This document shows, piece after piece, positions 50,670-59,815 of a stretch of 64,000 bases of DNA. Every line of letters begins with the position of its first letter. The first letter of the stretch is position 1. The notes below the pieces were generated by a model. The model was given only the letters and a program-made list of their open reading frames with translations, was not told where the DNA came from and did not search any database. The position numbers and the translations under genes were made by a program. The DNA comes from Pseudomonas fluorescens. GTDB lineage: Bacteria > Pseudomonadota > Gammaproteobacteria > Pseudomonadales > Pseudomonadaceae. The stretch is from contig NZ_JSAK01000022.1 in the NCBI RefSeq assembly GCF_000802965.1, forward strand, positions 106,241-170,240. Direction: 5' to 3'.

Positions 50670-51761
50670 ATGCTCACCGTCCTCAAGCAAGAAACCTTTC
50701 TGCTGCTGGCCCTGTTCGCCGCCATCGTCGCCTTCCCGCTGGAGCACTGGTTGCTGCACAGCGGCCAGGTCGTTGCACTGACCGCCGGGCTGGTGCTGAT
50801 CGCGTTCATCGTCGCCGCCTCAATGCGTGTCGCCCATCAGGCTGAATTGCTCGCGGAAAAAGTCGGCGATCCCTACGGCACGATGATCCTGACCCTGGCG
50901 GCGGTGCTGGTGGAGGTGGTGATCCTGGCGATCATGATGAGCAACGAAGCCTCGGCGACGTTGGTGCGGGACACGATCTATTCCGCTGTCATGCTCGATA
51001 TCAACGGCATCCTCGGTTTGGCGGCATTGATGGGCGGGCTCAAGCACGGCGAACAGTCCTACAACGATGACTCGGCGCGCAGTTACAGCGTGATGATCCT
51101 CACCGCCATGGGCGTGTCGATGGTGGTGCCGGAGTTCATACCCGAAGCCAACTGGAAGCTCTATTCCGCGTTCACCATCGGTGCGATGGTCGTGCTCTAC
51201 GCCTTGTTCTTGCGCATGCAGGTCGGGCCGCACAGCTACTTTTTCAGCTATAGCTATCCAGACAAACGCCGCAAGAAAGAGCCGCTCGAGGAGGAGCCAG
51301 AACCCGTCAACCTGACGCTGTCCATCGGCCTGTTGGTGTTCGGGGTGGTGGTGATCGGCGCACTGGCCGAAGTGATGTCCAAGACCCTTGATCTGGGCCT
51401 GGAAGGAACGGGCGCACCGCCGGTGATCACGGCGATCCTGGTGGCGGCGATTTCCGCGGCGCCGGAGATTTTGACCGCATTGCGCGCGGCGTTGGCCAAC
51501 CGCATGCAGTCGGTGGTCAACATCGCGTTGGGCGCGTCGCTGTCGACGGTGATCCTGACGGTGCCGGTGATGGAAGCGATGGCGCTCTACACCGGCCAGC
51601 CGTTCCAGATGGCCATGACTCCGGTGCAAACCGTGATGATCTTCATCACCCTGATCGTCAGCGCGATCAACCTCAACGATGGCGAAACCAACGCCATCGA
51701 AGGCATGACCCATTTTGTGCTGTTTGCGACGTTTATCATGTTGTCGTTGTTGGGCCTGTGA
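50670..51761 (+). CDS. Calcium/proton antiporter, ChaA-like (CaCA family)
   Basis: Inner-membrane Ca2+(Na+)/H+ exchanger, 363 residues, about eleven helices. Two CaCA repeats: GDPYGTMILTLAAVLVEVVI (first) and VAAISAAPEILTALRAALAN (second), each with the essential acidic residue. A charged loop (KRRKKEPLEEEPEP) separates the halves. It interrupts the purine-linked cluster on the opposite strand and has no visible link to it. Confidence 0.9.
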   Translation: MLTVLKQETFLLLALFAAIVAFPLEHWLLHSGQVVALTAGLVLIAFIVAASMRVAHQAELLAEKVGDPYGTMILTLAAVLVEVVILAIMMSNEASATLVRDTIYSAVMLDINGILGLAALMGGLKHGEQSYNDDSARSYSVMILTAMGVSMVVPEFIPEANWKLYSAFTIGAMVVLYALFLRMQVGPHSYFFSYSYPDKRRKKEPLEEEPEPVNLTLSIGLLVFGVVVIGALAEVMSKTLDLGLEGTGAPPVITAILVAAISAAPEILTALRAALANRMQSVVNIALGASLSTVILTVPVMEAMALYTGQPFQMAMTPVQTVMIFITLIVSAINLNDGETNAIEGMTHFVLFATFIMLSLLGL

Positions 51762-51766
51762 AAAGC

Positions 51767-51836
51767 ATCGCCAGCAAGCCGGCTCCTACAGGTCTGCGTT
51801 CGACGCATAAACCGTAGGAGCCGGCTTGCTGGCGAT
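51767..51836. repeat. REP-type pair, family B, outward orientation
   Basis: ATCGCCAGCAAGCCGGCTCC TACAG then CGTAGGAGCCGGCTTGCTGG CGAT, in the gap between the convergent antiporter and 8-oxoguanine deaminase genes; likely also ends both messages. Confidence 0.82.
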
Positions 51837-51845
51837 AGCGTCCGA

Positions 51846-53204
51846 TCAGACGCCCGCGATCAACTGCCGCGCCGCCTGACTGTGATCGGCAATCAACCCC
51901 TTCAGATCCAGCCCCTCAACCTGCCCATCAATCACCCGCCACTTGCCGCCGACCATCACTCGATCCGCCCGATCCGCGCCGCACAGCAGCAGCGCCGATA
52001 CCGGATCGTGGCTGCCGGAGAAGCGCAGCTCATCGAGTTTGAACAGCGCCAGGTCGGCCTGCTTGCCCACAGCAATCTCACCGATGTCGCTGCGGCCCAG
52101 CAAACTCGCCGAGCCTTTGGTCGCCCAACCCAGCACGCGCTCCGGAGTGATCTTCTCGGCGCCGTAACGCAGACGCTGGATGTACAGCGCCTGACGGGTT
52201 TCCAGCATCATGTTCGAGGCATCATTGGACGCCGAGCCGTCCACGCCAAGGCCGAGCAACGCGCCGGCATCGGTCAACTCGATGGTCGGGCAGATGCCGG
52301 AGGCCAGGCGCATGTTCGAACTCGGGCAATGGCAAATGCCGGTGCCGGCCGCGCCGAGGCGGACGATTTCATCCGGGTTGAAGTGGATGCCGTGGGCCAG
52401 CCAGGTACGCGGGCCGAGCCAACCGACGCTGTCCAGATAATCCACGGTGCGCAGGCCAAAGCGCTGCAGGCAGAAGTCTTCTTCGTCGAGGGTTTCTGCC
52501 AGGTGAGTGTGCAGGCGCACGTCGAGTTTGTTTGCCAGTTCGGCGCTGGCGGACATGATTTCCGGGGTCACCGAGAAGGGTGAGCAGGGCGCCAGGGCGA
52601 TCTGGATTTGCGCGCCGGCACCGCGTTCGTGGTACTCGGCGATCAGGCGTTGGCTGTCGTCGAGAATCACTTGGCCTTCCTGCACGGTTTGTTGTGGCGG
52701 CAAACCACCGTCCTTTTCGCCGAGGCTCATGGAACCGCGCGTCAGCATGGCGCGCATGCCCAGTTCGCGAACGCTCTCGACTTGCACATCGATGGCGTTT
52801 TCCAGGCCTTCCGGAAACAAGTAATGGTGGTCAGCGGCAGTGGTGCAGCCGGACAACAGCAACTCGGCCAATGCGACTTTTGTAGCAAGGGCGAGTTTTT
52901 CCGGGGTGAGTCGGGCCCAGACCGGGTACAGGGTTTTCAGCCACGGGAACAACGGCTGGTTGACCACCGGCGCCCAGGCGCGGGTCAGGGTTTGATAGAA
53001 GTGGTGATGGGTGTTGATCAGGCCCGGCAGGATCACGTGCTCGCGGGCATCGAACACTTCATTGCACGGTGCAGAAGGCTGTTGACCAAGGCCGAGCACT
53101 TCGACGATCACACCGTCTTGCAGCACCAGGCCGCCACGGGCATCGAGGTCGTTGGCCGTGAAAATGGCGAGGGGATTTTTTAACCAGGTACGGGTCGCAG
53201 GCAT
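51846..53204 (-). CDS. 8-oxoguanine deaminase
   Basis: Zinc amidohydrolase that turns 8-oxoguanine into urate, 452 residues. Motifs: GLINTHHHFYQTLTRAWAPV (metal His-x-His), HTHLAETLDEEDFC, WLAHGIHFNPDEIVRLGAAG, HCPSSNMRLASG and VDGSASNDASNMMLE (metal Asp). The orthologue PA0142 was characterised as an 8-oxoguanine deaminase, and HCPSSNMRLASG agrees with that group over SAH/chlorohydrolases. It removes oxidised purine and fits the neighbouring importer. Confidence 0.92.
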   Translation of the reverse strand: MPATRTWLKNPLAIFTANDLDARGGLVLQDGVIVEVLGLGQQPSAPCNEVFDAREHVILPGLINTHHHFYQTLTRAWAPVVNQPLFPWLKTLYPVWARLTPEKLALATKVALAELLLSGCTTAADHHYLFPEGLENAIDVQVESVRELGMRAMLTRGSMSLGEKDGGLPPQQTVQEGQVILDDSQRLIAEYHERGAGAQIQIALAPCSPFSVTPEIMSASAELANKLDVRLHTHLAETLDEEDFCLQRFGLRTVDYLDSVGWLGPRTWLAHGIHFNPDEIVRLGAAGTGICHCPSSNMRLASGICPTIELTDAGALLGLGVDGSASNDASNMMLETRQALYIQRLRYGAEKITPERVLGWATKGSASLLGRSDIGEIAVGKQADLALFKLDELRFSGSHDPVSALLLCGADRADRVMVGGKWRVIDGQVEGLDLKGLIADHSQAARQLIAGV

Positions 53205-53351
53205 GTTGGCCGGCTCCTCTGAAAGTGGGGTTCAGGGTTGCCAGCTCAGTGATGCCCTGTCTGCTGATCCAGGGTCGCCGGGGAGGCGAGGTGCGAAGTG
53301 TCGATCAAAAGTGCGATGTGGGCAAGCCCGGCCCGACCAGACAACACATAA

Positions 53352-53434
53352 CCTGGAGGAACTGGCTTGCCGGCGATTGAGGGCATGCCTGACACACCGC
53401 CGCGCTCGGATCGCAAGCCAGCCGGCTCCTACAG
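53352..53434. repeat. REP-type pair, family B, decayed
   Basis: CCTGGAGGAACTGGCTTGCC GGCGATT faces ATCGCAAGCCAGCCGGCTCC TACAG. Several positions have drifted. Spacer 53205-53437 has nothing else I can support. Confidence 0.65.
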
Positions 53435-53437
53435 GGC

Positions 53438-54127
53438 TTACCAGGGAATGGTTTCACCCCTGTAATTCACAAAATGATGCCCACCCTTGCCGACATACGC
53501 ATTCACCTGATCAACCAACCCGCGCGTGCTGGTTTGCACATCGATATCGGCGCCTTCACCGCCCATGTCGGTTTTCACCCAGCCTGGATGCAGCGACAGC
53601 ACGGTGAGTGTCTGCTCGCCCAATTGGCTGACGAAGCTGTTGGTCATGGAGTTCAGCGCAGCCTTGCTGGCCTTGTACAGCGCCAGTTCCGGCGCATCGG
53701 GCATGGTCACGCTGCCCAGCACCGAACTCATGAAGGCCAACACGCCGGTGTCCGGCCGGATCTGCCCGATAAAACGCTGGGCCAGGTTGATCGGTGCCAC
53801 GGCGTTGGTGAAGAACAACTGACCGACCTCGGCCAGCGTCGCGCCGCCATTGGGTGTCTGAACGTCAGGCCCTTTGACCCCGGCATTGACGAACAGCAGG
53901 TCGAACACTTCGCCCTTGAGTTGCTGGCTCAGCGCGATCACCGCTTGCTGATCGTCCATGTCGAGTTTCTCGATCCGCACCTTGCCCAGTGCCTGCAAGG
54001 CCTCGGCGTTCTGCGGGTTGCGCACGGTGGCGGTGACTTGCCAGCCATCGGCCAGCAGGGTTTTCACCAGACCGAGGCCCAGCCCCCGGGAGGCGCCGAT
54101 GATGAGTGCGGTTTTTGCCGTAGACAT
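53438..54127 (-). CDS. Short-chain dehydrogenase/reductase
   Basis: NAD(P)-dependent oxidoreductase, 229 residues from the ATG at 54127 (AAGGA eight bases upstream). The cofactor loop is ALIIGASRGLGLGLVKTLLA, the NAG motif is LLFVNAGVKGPD, the catalytic Ser lies in LAFMSSVLGSVTMPD and Tyr/Lys in YKASKAALNSMTNS. Substrate unknown. It lies between 8-oxoguanine deaminase and the ABC permeases but is separated from both by repeats, so it may be its own unit. Confidence 0.88.
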   Translation of the reverse strand: MSTAKTALIIGASRGLGLGLVKTLLADGWQVTATVRNPQNAEALQALGKVRIEKLDMDDQQAVIALSQQLKGEVFDLLFVNAGVKGPDVQTPNGGATLAEVGQLFFTNAVAPINLAQRFIGQIRPDTGVLAFMSSVLGSVTMPDAPELALYKASKAALNSMTNSFVSQLGEQTLTVLSLHPGWVKTDMGGEGADIDVQTSTRGLVDQVNAYVGKGGHHFVNYRGETIPW

Positions 54128-54231
54128 GAGTGGCTTCCTTGGTAAAAGAGGTTCAGTGGACAACGTTGATGGGGCCTATGCTGCAACGCCTGATGTCAGG
54201 CGTCGAGTCCGTTGTTGTCTGTTTTGGCCCC

Positions 54232-54297
54232 ATCGCTGGCAAGCCAGGCTCCCACAGGATCTGCGCAAACCTTGTGGGAGCGGGCTTGCCCGCGATG
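54232..54297. repeat. REP-type pair, family B, outward orientation
   Basis: ATCGCTGGCAAGCCAGGCTC CCACAG then TTGTGGGAGCGGGCTTGCCC GCGATG, between the SDR and the permease genes. Confidence 0.75.
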
Positions 54298-54316
54298 AGG
54301 CCCGCCCAGTCAACCT

Positions 54317-55246
54317 TTAATGCCCAGCCTGCCACGGCTGTCCCAACGACACCGGCGCATACAACCGCGTGCGCACCGCATCCCGGGACAACAGCACCAA
54401 CACCACAATCGTCGCCACATACGGCAGCATCGCCAGCAAACTCGACGGAATCGCCAGTCCCAGCCCCTGCGCCACCAGATGCAGGATGCTTGCGAGCCCG
54501 AACAGGTACGCCCCGAGCAGCAAACGCCACACCCGCCAACTGGCGAACACCACCAGCGCCAGGGCGATCCAGCCACGACCGGCGCTCATGTTTTCCGCCC
54601 ACATGGGTGTGTACGCCAGGGACAGATAAGCGCCCGCCAACCCGGCCATCGCCCCGCCAAACAACACCGCCAATGCCCGCACGCCCAACACCGGCAAGCC
54701 CATGGCGCTCGCCGCATCCGGATTTTCCCCGACCGCCTGAATGATCAAACCGACGCGGCTTTTCAAAATCACCCAAGCCACCAGTGCAAACAGCGCGAAC
54801 GACAAGTACACCAGCAGGTCCTGGGCAAACAGCATTCGCCCGATCAGCGGAATCTCACTCAAATACGGGATCGCCAGCGGCTCGAAACCCGTCAACGGTT
54901 TACCCACCCACGCTGCACCGACAAAGGTCGACAGGCCCACACCAAAAATCGTCAGCGCCAATCCGGTGGCCACTTGGTTGGCGTTGAACACCAGCGCCAC
55001 CACGGCAAACAGCGACGACAACAGCATCCCGGCGAGCATCGCCAGCAACACACCCAGCCACAGATTGCCGCTGTTGAACGCGACGATGAAACCGATCACC
55101 GCACCAAACAGCATCATCCCTTCCTGACCGAGATTGAGCACACCGCTTTTCTCGCAGATCAGCTCACCCAGCGCCACCAGCAACAACGGCGTACCGCAAC
55201 GCACCATGGCGAAGAAAATATTACTCAGCAGATCGATATCCATCAC
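54317..55246 (-). CDS. ABC transporter permease (nucleoside/BMP type), second
   Basis: Inner-membrane permease of 309 residues with 8-9 helices, BPD_transp_2 family. SNIFFAMVRCGTPLLLVALG and GELICEKSGVLNLGQEGMML (conserved EKSGVLNLGxEGMM loop), and AVLFGGAMAGLAGAYLSLAY. It overlaps the first permease in ATGA, so the two are made together and form a heterodimer. Part of the import system with the ATPase at 56361 and, likely, the BMP protein at 49311. Confidence 0.92.
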   Translation of the reverse strand: MMDIDLLSNIFFAMVRCGTPLLLVALGELICEKSGVLNLGQEGMMLFGAVIGFIVAFNSGNLWLGVLLAMLAGMLLSSLFAVVALVFNANQVATGLALTIFGVGLSTFVGAAWVGKPLTGFEPLAIPYLSEIPLIGRMLFAQDLLVYLSFALFALVAWVILKSRVGLIIQAVGENPDAASAMGLPVLGVRALAVLFGGAMAGLAGAYLSLAYTPMWAENMSAGRGWIALALVVFASWRVWRLLLGAYLFGLASILHLVAQGLGLAIPSSLLAMLPYVATIVVLVLLSRDAVRTRLYAPVSLGQPWQAGH

Positions 55247-56349
55247 AGCGCTCCTGCATGTACAGCGGTGGCGGGTGCGCGGCGGGCCCAGCGCAGGTTC
55301 AAACGGGGGCGATAGAGAATCAACACATCACTGGCCAGCAGGAAAAACAGCATCATCCCCTGGAACAGTTGCGTGATCGCCTGCGGCAAATTCATGCTCA
55401 TCTGCGCGCTCTCGCCGCCGATGTACAGCAGCGCCATCAGCAGGCTGGAAAACAGAATGCCGATGGGATTCAACCGGCCCAGAAACGCCACGGTGATCGC
55501 CGCGTAACCGTATCCCGGCGAGACTTGCGGCACCAATTGGCCGATCGGCCCGGTGACTTCACAGACACCGGCCAGTCCTGCCAAACCGCCGCTGATCAAC
55601 AGCGCCAGCCAGATCAGACGCTTCTCGCGAAAACCGACGAAACCGGCGGCGCGCTTGTCCAGCCCAAGCACTTTGATCTGGAAGCCGACAAAACTTTTCT
55701 GCAACAACACCCACACCGCCACCAGCGCGAGCAGAGCGAAATACACCCCTGCATGCACGCGTCCGTCTTCCATCAGCAGCGGCAATCGGCTGGCGTCGCC
55801 GAACATCGCCGATTGTGGGAAGTTGAATCCTTCCGGGTCTTTCAGCGGGCCGTGGACGCAGTACAGCAGCAGGTTCAGGGCGATGTAATTGAGCATGATG
55901 CTGGTGAGGATTTCGTTGGCGTTGAAGCGCGTGCGCAACCACGCCGTCAGCCCCGCCCATGCGGCGCCGGCGAGGGTGCCGGTGAGCAGGATCAGCACCA
56001 GTGCCCAACGGCTTTGCATGTCGATGATGTTCACCGCCAACGCACTGCCGGCCAACGCGCCGAGTAGCAGTTGACCTTCGGCGCCGATGTTCCAGATCCG
56101 TGCCTGATAAGCCACCGCCAGGCCCAAAGCGCAGAGCAGGATCGGCAAGGCTTTTACCAACAATTCAGAGACGCCATACCAATCGCTGACCGGCGCGATC
56201 AGCAATGTATGCAAGGTCAGCAGCGGGTCATGCCCCAGTGCGATAAACAGCAGCGAGCCGCAACCCAGCGTCAGGACCGCCGCCAGCAACGGCGAGCACC
56301 ACAGCATCAGGCGCGATTGCTGGCCGCGCGGTTCAAGAGAAAGCAGCAT
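55243..56349 (-). CDS. ABC transporter permease (nucleoside/BMP type), first
   Basis: Permease of 368 residues, start at 56349 (MLLSLEPRGQQSRLMLWCSP; GGAG upstream; a longer frame reaches into the ATPase gene and is rejected). Nine or so helices: LLAAVLTLGCGSLLFIALGH, NIGAEGQLLLGALAGSALAV (conserved NIGxEGQ loop), SGGLAGLAGVCEVTGPIGQL. It starts 11 bases after the ATPase stop and overlaps the next permease by four bases. Confidence 0.92.
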   Translation of the reverse strand: MLLSLEPRGQQSRLMLWCSPLLAAVLTLGCGSLLFIALGHDPLLTLHTLLIAPVSDWYGVSELLVKALPILLCALGLAVAYQARIWNIGAEGQLLLGALAGSALAVNIIDMQSRWALVLILLTGTLAGAAWAGLTAWLRTRFNANEILTSIMLNYIALNLLLYCVHGPLKDPEGFNFPQSAMFGDASRLPLLMEDGRVHAGVYFALLALVAVWVLLQKSFVGFQIKVLGLDKRAAGFVGFREKRLIWLALLISGGLAGLAGVCEVTGPIGQLVPQVSPGYGYAAITVAFLGRLNPIGILFSSLLMALLYIGGESAQMSMNLPQAITQLFQGMMLFFLLASDVLILYRPRLNLRWARRAPATAVHAGAL

Positions 56350-56360
56350 GTGACACTCCG

Positions 56361-57926
56361 TTAAAGCGTTGCGGATGCGGATGATTGAGAGGCGTCGAAG
56401 CGGCCGGCCATCCAGCCGCCGACATCGATCAAACGGGTGTCGGCGGTGGCCCGCAGCGGTGATAGCCGACCGCCGCACAGCGCGCCGAGGCGGTCGCTGA
56501 TCTGGAACAATTCGTCGAGGTCTTCGGAGATCACCAGGATCGCCGCACCGGCATCGCGCAAGGCAATCAATGCCCGGTGAATGGTCGCGGCGGCGCCGAC
56601 GTCCACGCCCCAGGTCGGGTGCGCAGCCACCAGCAGTTTGGGTTGTTGAAGGATTTCCCGGCCGAGGATGAATTTCTGCAAGTTGCCGCCGGACAGGCTG
56701 CGGGCCGGCGCCTGGCTGTCCGGTGTCTTCACCCCGAAGCGGCGGATGATCTCTTCGGCCAAGGCTTCGACTTTGCTGCGCTGCACCAATCCGTTACTTA
56801 CCAGTCCTTGCTGAAATGCCGTGAGCAGGGCGTTGTCCGCCAGGCTCAGCTCCGGCACCGCGCCGTGGCCCAAGCGTTCGGCGGGGACGAATGCCAGTCC
56901 GCGTTGGCGTCGGGCGTCCGGGCGCAAATGCGCGACCGGTTCGGCGGCAAAACTGATCGTGGAACCGTCGTCGCGGGTTAGCCGTTGTTCGCCGCTGAGC
57001 AAGGCCAGCAATTCGTCCTGACCGTTGCCGGCCACGCCGGCGATGCCGACGATTTCGCCGCTGCGCACTTCAAGGTCGATGTCTTTGAGCGAACAGCCGA
57101 ACGGGTCCGGGTTATGCCAGGACAGGTTTTTCACCTGCAAAAAGGTCTCACCGCCGCGCACCTTCGGATAGTCAGTGATCAGCTCCGCGGCTTCGCCAAC
57201 CATCAGCCGCGCCAGTTGCTGATCCGAACATTCGGCCGGCACGCAATGCCCGGCCACACGGCCGCCACGCAGCACCGTCGCGCTGTGGCACAGGGCGCGG
57301 ACCTCGCCGAGCTTGTGGCTGATGAACAGAATGCTGCAACCCTCGGCGGCGAGTCGGCGCAGGGTGACGAACAAGTCGTCGGCCTCCTGCGGGGTCAGCA
57401 CCGAGGTCGGTTCGTCGAGGATCAGCAGGCGAATATCCTGCATCAGGCAGCGAATGATTTCGACCCGTTGCCGCTCGCCGATCGACAGGCTGTGGACAAG
57501 TCGCTCCGGCTCCAGCGCCATGCCATAACGTTGGGACACTTCACGAATCTTCGGTTCCAGTTGTTTCGGTGTGCCGGCCGCTGCGCCCATGGCCAGTGCA
57601 ATGTTCTGCGCCACGGTCAGGGTTTCGAACAATGAGAAATGCTGGAACACCATGCCAATCCCCAGGCTGCGAGCCTGGGCCGGGTTACGCATGGTCACCC
57701 GTTGTCCCTGCCAGATCAGTTCTCCGGCATCGGCCTGCACGACGCCGTAGATGATCTTCATCAACGTACTTTTGCCCGCACCGTTTTCGCCGAGCAGCGC
57801 GTGGATTTCACCGTGGGCGATGCTCAGGTCGATGTCATCGTTGGCCAGGCAGCCTGGATAACGTTTGCGGATTTTGCGCAGCTGCAGGCGCGGGGTTTGA
57901 TCGGGGATCGGCGTGGAATCGGGCAT
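56361..57926 (-). CDS. ABC transporter ATP-binding protein, double domain (nucleoside type)
   Basis: Energiser of the importer, 521 residues with two ABC domains. First: LLGENGAGKSTLMKIIYGVV (Walker A), LSIGERQRVEIIRCLMQDIR (signature), LLILDEPTSVLTPQEADDLF (Walker B). Second domain: GIAGVAGNGQDELLALLSGE (a Walker A variant without the usual lysine), RSLSGGNLQKFILGREILQQ (signature). The degenerate second loop is normal in this family. The gene leads the operon ATPase - permease - permease, as PA0136-PA0138, and its promoter must lie in the DnaA-box-bearing spacer. Confidence 0.93.
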   Translation of the reverse strand: MPDSTPIPDQTPRLQLRKIRKRYPGCLANDDIDLSIAHGEIHALLGENGAGKSTLMKIIYGVVQADAGELIWQGQRVTMRNPAQARSLGIGMVFQHFSLFETLTVAQNIALAMGAAAGTPKQLEPKIREVSQRYGMALEPERLVHSLSIGERQRVEIIRCLMQDIRLLILDEPTSVLTPQEADDLFVTLRRLAAEGCSILFISHKLGEVRALCHSATVLRGGRVAGHCVPAECSDQQLARLMVGEAAELITDYPKVRGGETFLQVKNLSWHNPDPFGCSLKDIDLEVRSGEIVGIAGVAGNGQDELLALLSGEQRLTRDDGSTISFAAEPVAHLRPDARRQRGLAFVPAERLGHGAVPELSLADNALLTAFQQGLVSNGLVQRSKVEALAEEIIRRFGVKTPDSQAPARSLSGGNLQKFILGREILQQPKLLVAAHPTWGVDVGAAATIHRALIALRDAGAAILVISEDLDELFQISDRLGALCGGRLSPLRATADTRLIDVGGWMAGRFDASQSSASATL

Positions 57927-58506
57927 GACAGGCTCAAGGGATTTGGATTTATGCCTGTGGATAAAGCAATTTCCTGGCCATCAGGTCAGGAAAACTGAAA
58001 AGTCAGACAGGCCAAGGCCTTAAGTGCGGCCCTTGGCCTGGAGCGGTATCGAAGGCGGCACCACTTGGGGGCAGGATCGTTGGCCAAGCTCCAGTTTCAA
58101 GCGTCAGCGTTTGATCAAAAAATGAGCAGTTGAACGCAAACCATATCCGGCATGGTGCCGCGACAGCCATGAACGGGTTATCCACAGATTGCTCCACAGT
58201 ATTTGTGTGCAAGCTCAAATGTCGGGCATAAGCGAGCAACGGTTATCTTCTAAAGGTGATAAACCACTCTAACTATTTGTTTTTACGTGGATTTAGCTGT
58301 TTTGATGGCGAATTGGATAAAAATTGAGCAAAGCCCGCAAAGCCGCATGACAGAAGGGTTACAGCGGTATGTGCTCAGGTTATCCACAGTTGGGTGCACA
58401 GCTGATGTGGGCAAGTGTGGAATAAGTGAAAAACGGTCGCGCCCCAAAAGATCGCACCCCGCGCGATCCCTGTAGGAGCTGCCGAAGGCTGCGATCTTTT
58501 GCTCTT
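57927..58506. promoter_or_regulatory. Long spacer with three perfect DnaA boxes
   Basis: 580 bases without a gene between the ABC ATPase and the YigZ gene. TTATCCACA (or its complement) occurs three times: 57956-57964 (reverse), 58178-58186 and 58381-58389 (forward), each an exact strong DnaA box. A looser copy, TGTGGGCAA, is at 58407. Between boxes two and three lies an AT-rich tract (about 58240-58330, for example ACTATTTGTTTTTACGTGGA). It must also hold the ABC-operon promoter. I cannot tell whether DnaA acts here as regulator, titration site or something else. Confidence 0.7.
58446..58500. repeat. REP-type element, family A, one intact unit
   Basis: AAAAGATCGCACCCCGCGCG is a decayed inverted copy; CTGTAGGAGCTGCCGAAGGC TGCGATCTTT at 58470 is intact. 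It lies at the end of the DnaA-box spacer, just before the yigZ-like stop. Confidence 0.7.
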
Positions 58507-59088
58507 CTAACGCTGCAACAAAATCCGCCCGCGACTCAAATCCGCAAGCTGCGATTGCAACGTATCAATCTGCCCCGCACCGACAGCCAACTGCAACTCC
58601 ACGCCATTAGCCGTGAAATCCTCTTGCACAATCAATCCTCCAAGCTCCGCCACCCGCAGCTTCACCAGATTCAACTCCCCAAACGCACAGGCACACCGCA
58701 GCGGCACCCGACTGATCAACTCGATCTTCGGCGCCGCTTGCAGACACTTGTTTGCACCACCGCCATACGCCCGGGCAAGTCCGCCGGTACCGAGCTGAAT
58801 ACCGCCATACCAACGGATCACCAACACCGCGACCTGATCGCAATCCTGCGCGTCGATCGCCGCCAGAATCGGTCGGCCCGCAGTGCCGCCCGGTTCGCCG
58901 TCATCGGTGCTGCGATATTGATCGCCAAGCTTCCATGCCCAGCAGTTGTGCGTGGCATTGAGGTCGCTGTGCTGATCGATGAACGCCTGGGCTTCGGCAG
59001 GGCTGGTGATCGGCGCGGCGAAGGTGATGAAGCGGCTTTTGCGAATCTCTTCGCGGAATTCGCAAAAGTCGCTGAGGGTAAAAGGCAT
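58507..59088 (-). CDS. YigZ/IMPACT family protein
   Basis: 193-residue protein of the UPF0029 family. The N-terminal IMPACT domain has the conserved core SRFITFAAPITSPAEAQAFI, NATHNCWAWKLGDQ, STDDGEPGGTAGRPIL and VIRWYGGIQLGTGGLARAYG; the C-terminal domain is DUF1949-like. Its role in bacteria is unclear; eukaryotic IMPACT affects translation control. It lies eight bases after the TetR-type gene upstream on the same strand and is probably co-transcribed with it. Confidence 0.92.
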   Translation of the reverse strand: MPFTLSDFCEFREEIRKSRFITFAAPITSPAEAQAFIDQHSDLNATHNCWAWKLGDQYRSTDDGEPGGTAGRPILAAIDAQDCDQVAVLVIRWYGGIQLGTGGLARAYGGGANKCLQAAPKIELISRVPLRCACAFGELNLVKLRVAELGGLIVQEDFTANGVELQLAVGAGQIDTLQSQLADLSRGRILLQR

Positions 59089-59095
59089 AGTCGTC

Positions 59096-59746
59096 TTAAA
59101 TGGTTGGCGTCAGGCCGCAGCCTTTGAGAATGATGCGGATCAGGTTGTTGCCGGCGTCTTCCATATCTTGCTTGGTCAACTTGGTACGACCGCTGACTCT
59201 GCAGATCTGCGTGGCGAAATCGGCATAGTGCTGGGTGCTGCCCCACAACAGGAAGATCAGGTTAACCGGATCGACCGGGTCCATTTTACCGGCGTCGATC
59301 CACGCTTGAAACACCGCCGCCCGACCCTGGAACCAGGTGCGGTAGTCCTGATTGAAATACTCGGTCAGGCATTCGCCGCCGCTGATGACTTCCATGGCGA
59401 ATATGCGCGAGGCTTGCGGCTGGCGGCGGGAAAATTCCATCTTGGCGCGGATGTAGCGAGTCAGCGCTTCGGCCGGGTCGTCCTCGGCAGTCAGGGTGTT
59501 GAAGGTGCTGTCCCACAACTCGATGATGTTGCTCAGCACCGCCACATACAAACCGAGTTTGTTGGTGAAGTAGTAATGCAGGTTGGCTTTTGGCAAGCCT
59601 GCATTCAGGGCGATGGTGTTCATGCTGGTGCCTTTGAACCCGTGACGGGCGAACTCGTCTTCGGCGGCTTTGATGATGGTCTCTTCGTTCTTCTGACGAA
59701 TGCGGCTGGCGGGTTTTCCGCCGTGAGCTGGGACTTCAAAGGTCAT
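59096..59746 (-). CDS. TetR-family regulator, RutR-like
   Basis: 216 residues from the ATG at 59746 (GGAAG upstream). The N-terminal helix-turn-helix is AEDEFARHGFKGTSMNTIAL ... GLPKANLHYYFTNKLGLYVA. The C-terminal ligand domain has RRQPQASRIFAMEVISGG and PVNLIFLLWGSTQHYADFAT, which closely follow E. coli RutR (a uracil/thymine sensor). A pyrimidine-type ligand is therefore a fair guess. It sits beside beta-alanine catabolic genes, the end of pyrimidine breakdown. Confidence 0.88.
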   Translation of the reverse strand: MTFEVPAHGGKPASRIRQKNEETIIKAAEDEFARHGFKGTSMNTIALNAGLPKANLHYYFTNKLGLYVAVLSNIIELWDSTFNTLTAEDDPAEALTRYIRAKMEFSRRQPQASRIFAMEVISGGECLTEYFNQDYRTWFQGRAAVFQAWIDAGKMDPVDPVNLIFLLWGSTQHYADFATQICRVSGRTKLTKQDMEDAGNNLIRIILKGCGLTPTI

Positions 59747-59815
59747 AGGCACTTCCGGACAAATAAGTGGGCGCATCCAGTGCGTTGATAGCTTAAAACC
59801 CAATACACCACAACC

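Noticed and set aside
50670..51761. Ca2+/H+ antiporter as part of the purine cluster
   Set aside because: Opposite strand, own promoter region, repeats on both sides and no functional link.
58003..58239. 78-codon minus-strand frame in the DnaA-box spacer
   Set aside because: No ribosome site, no domain, composition unlike neighbouring genes; more likely non-coding.
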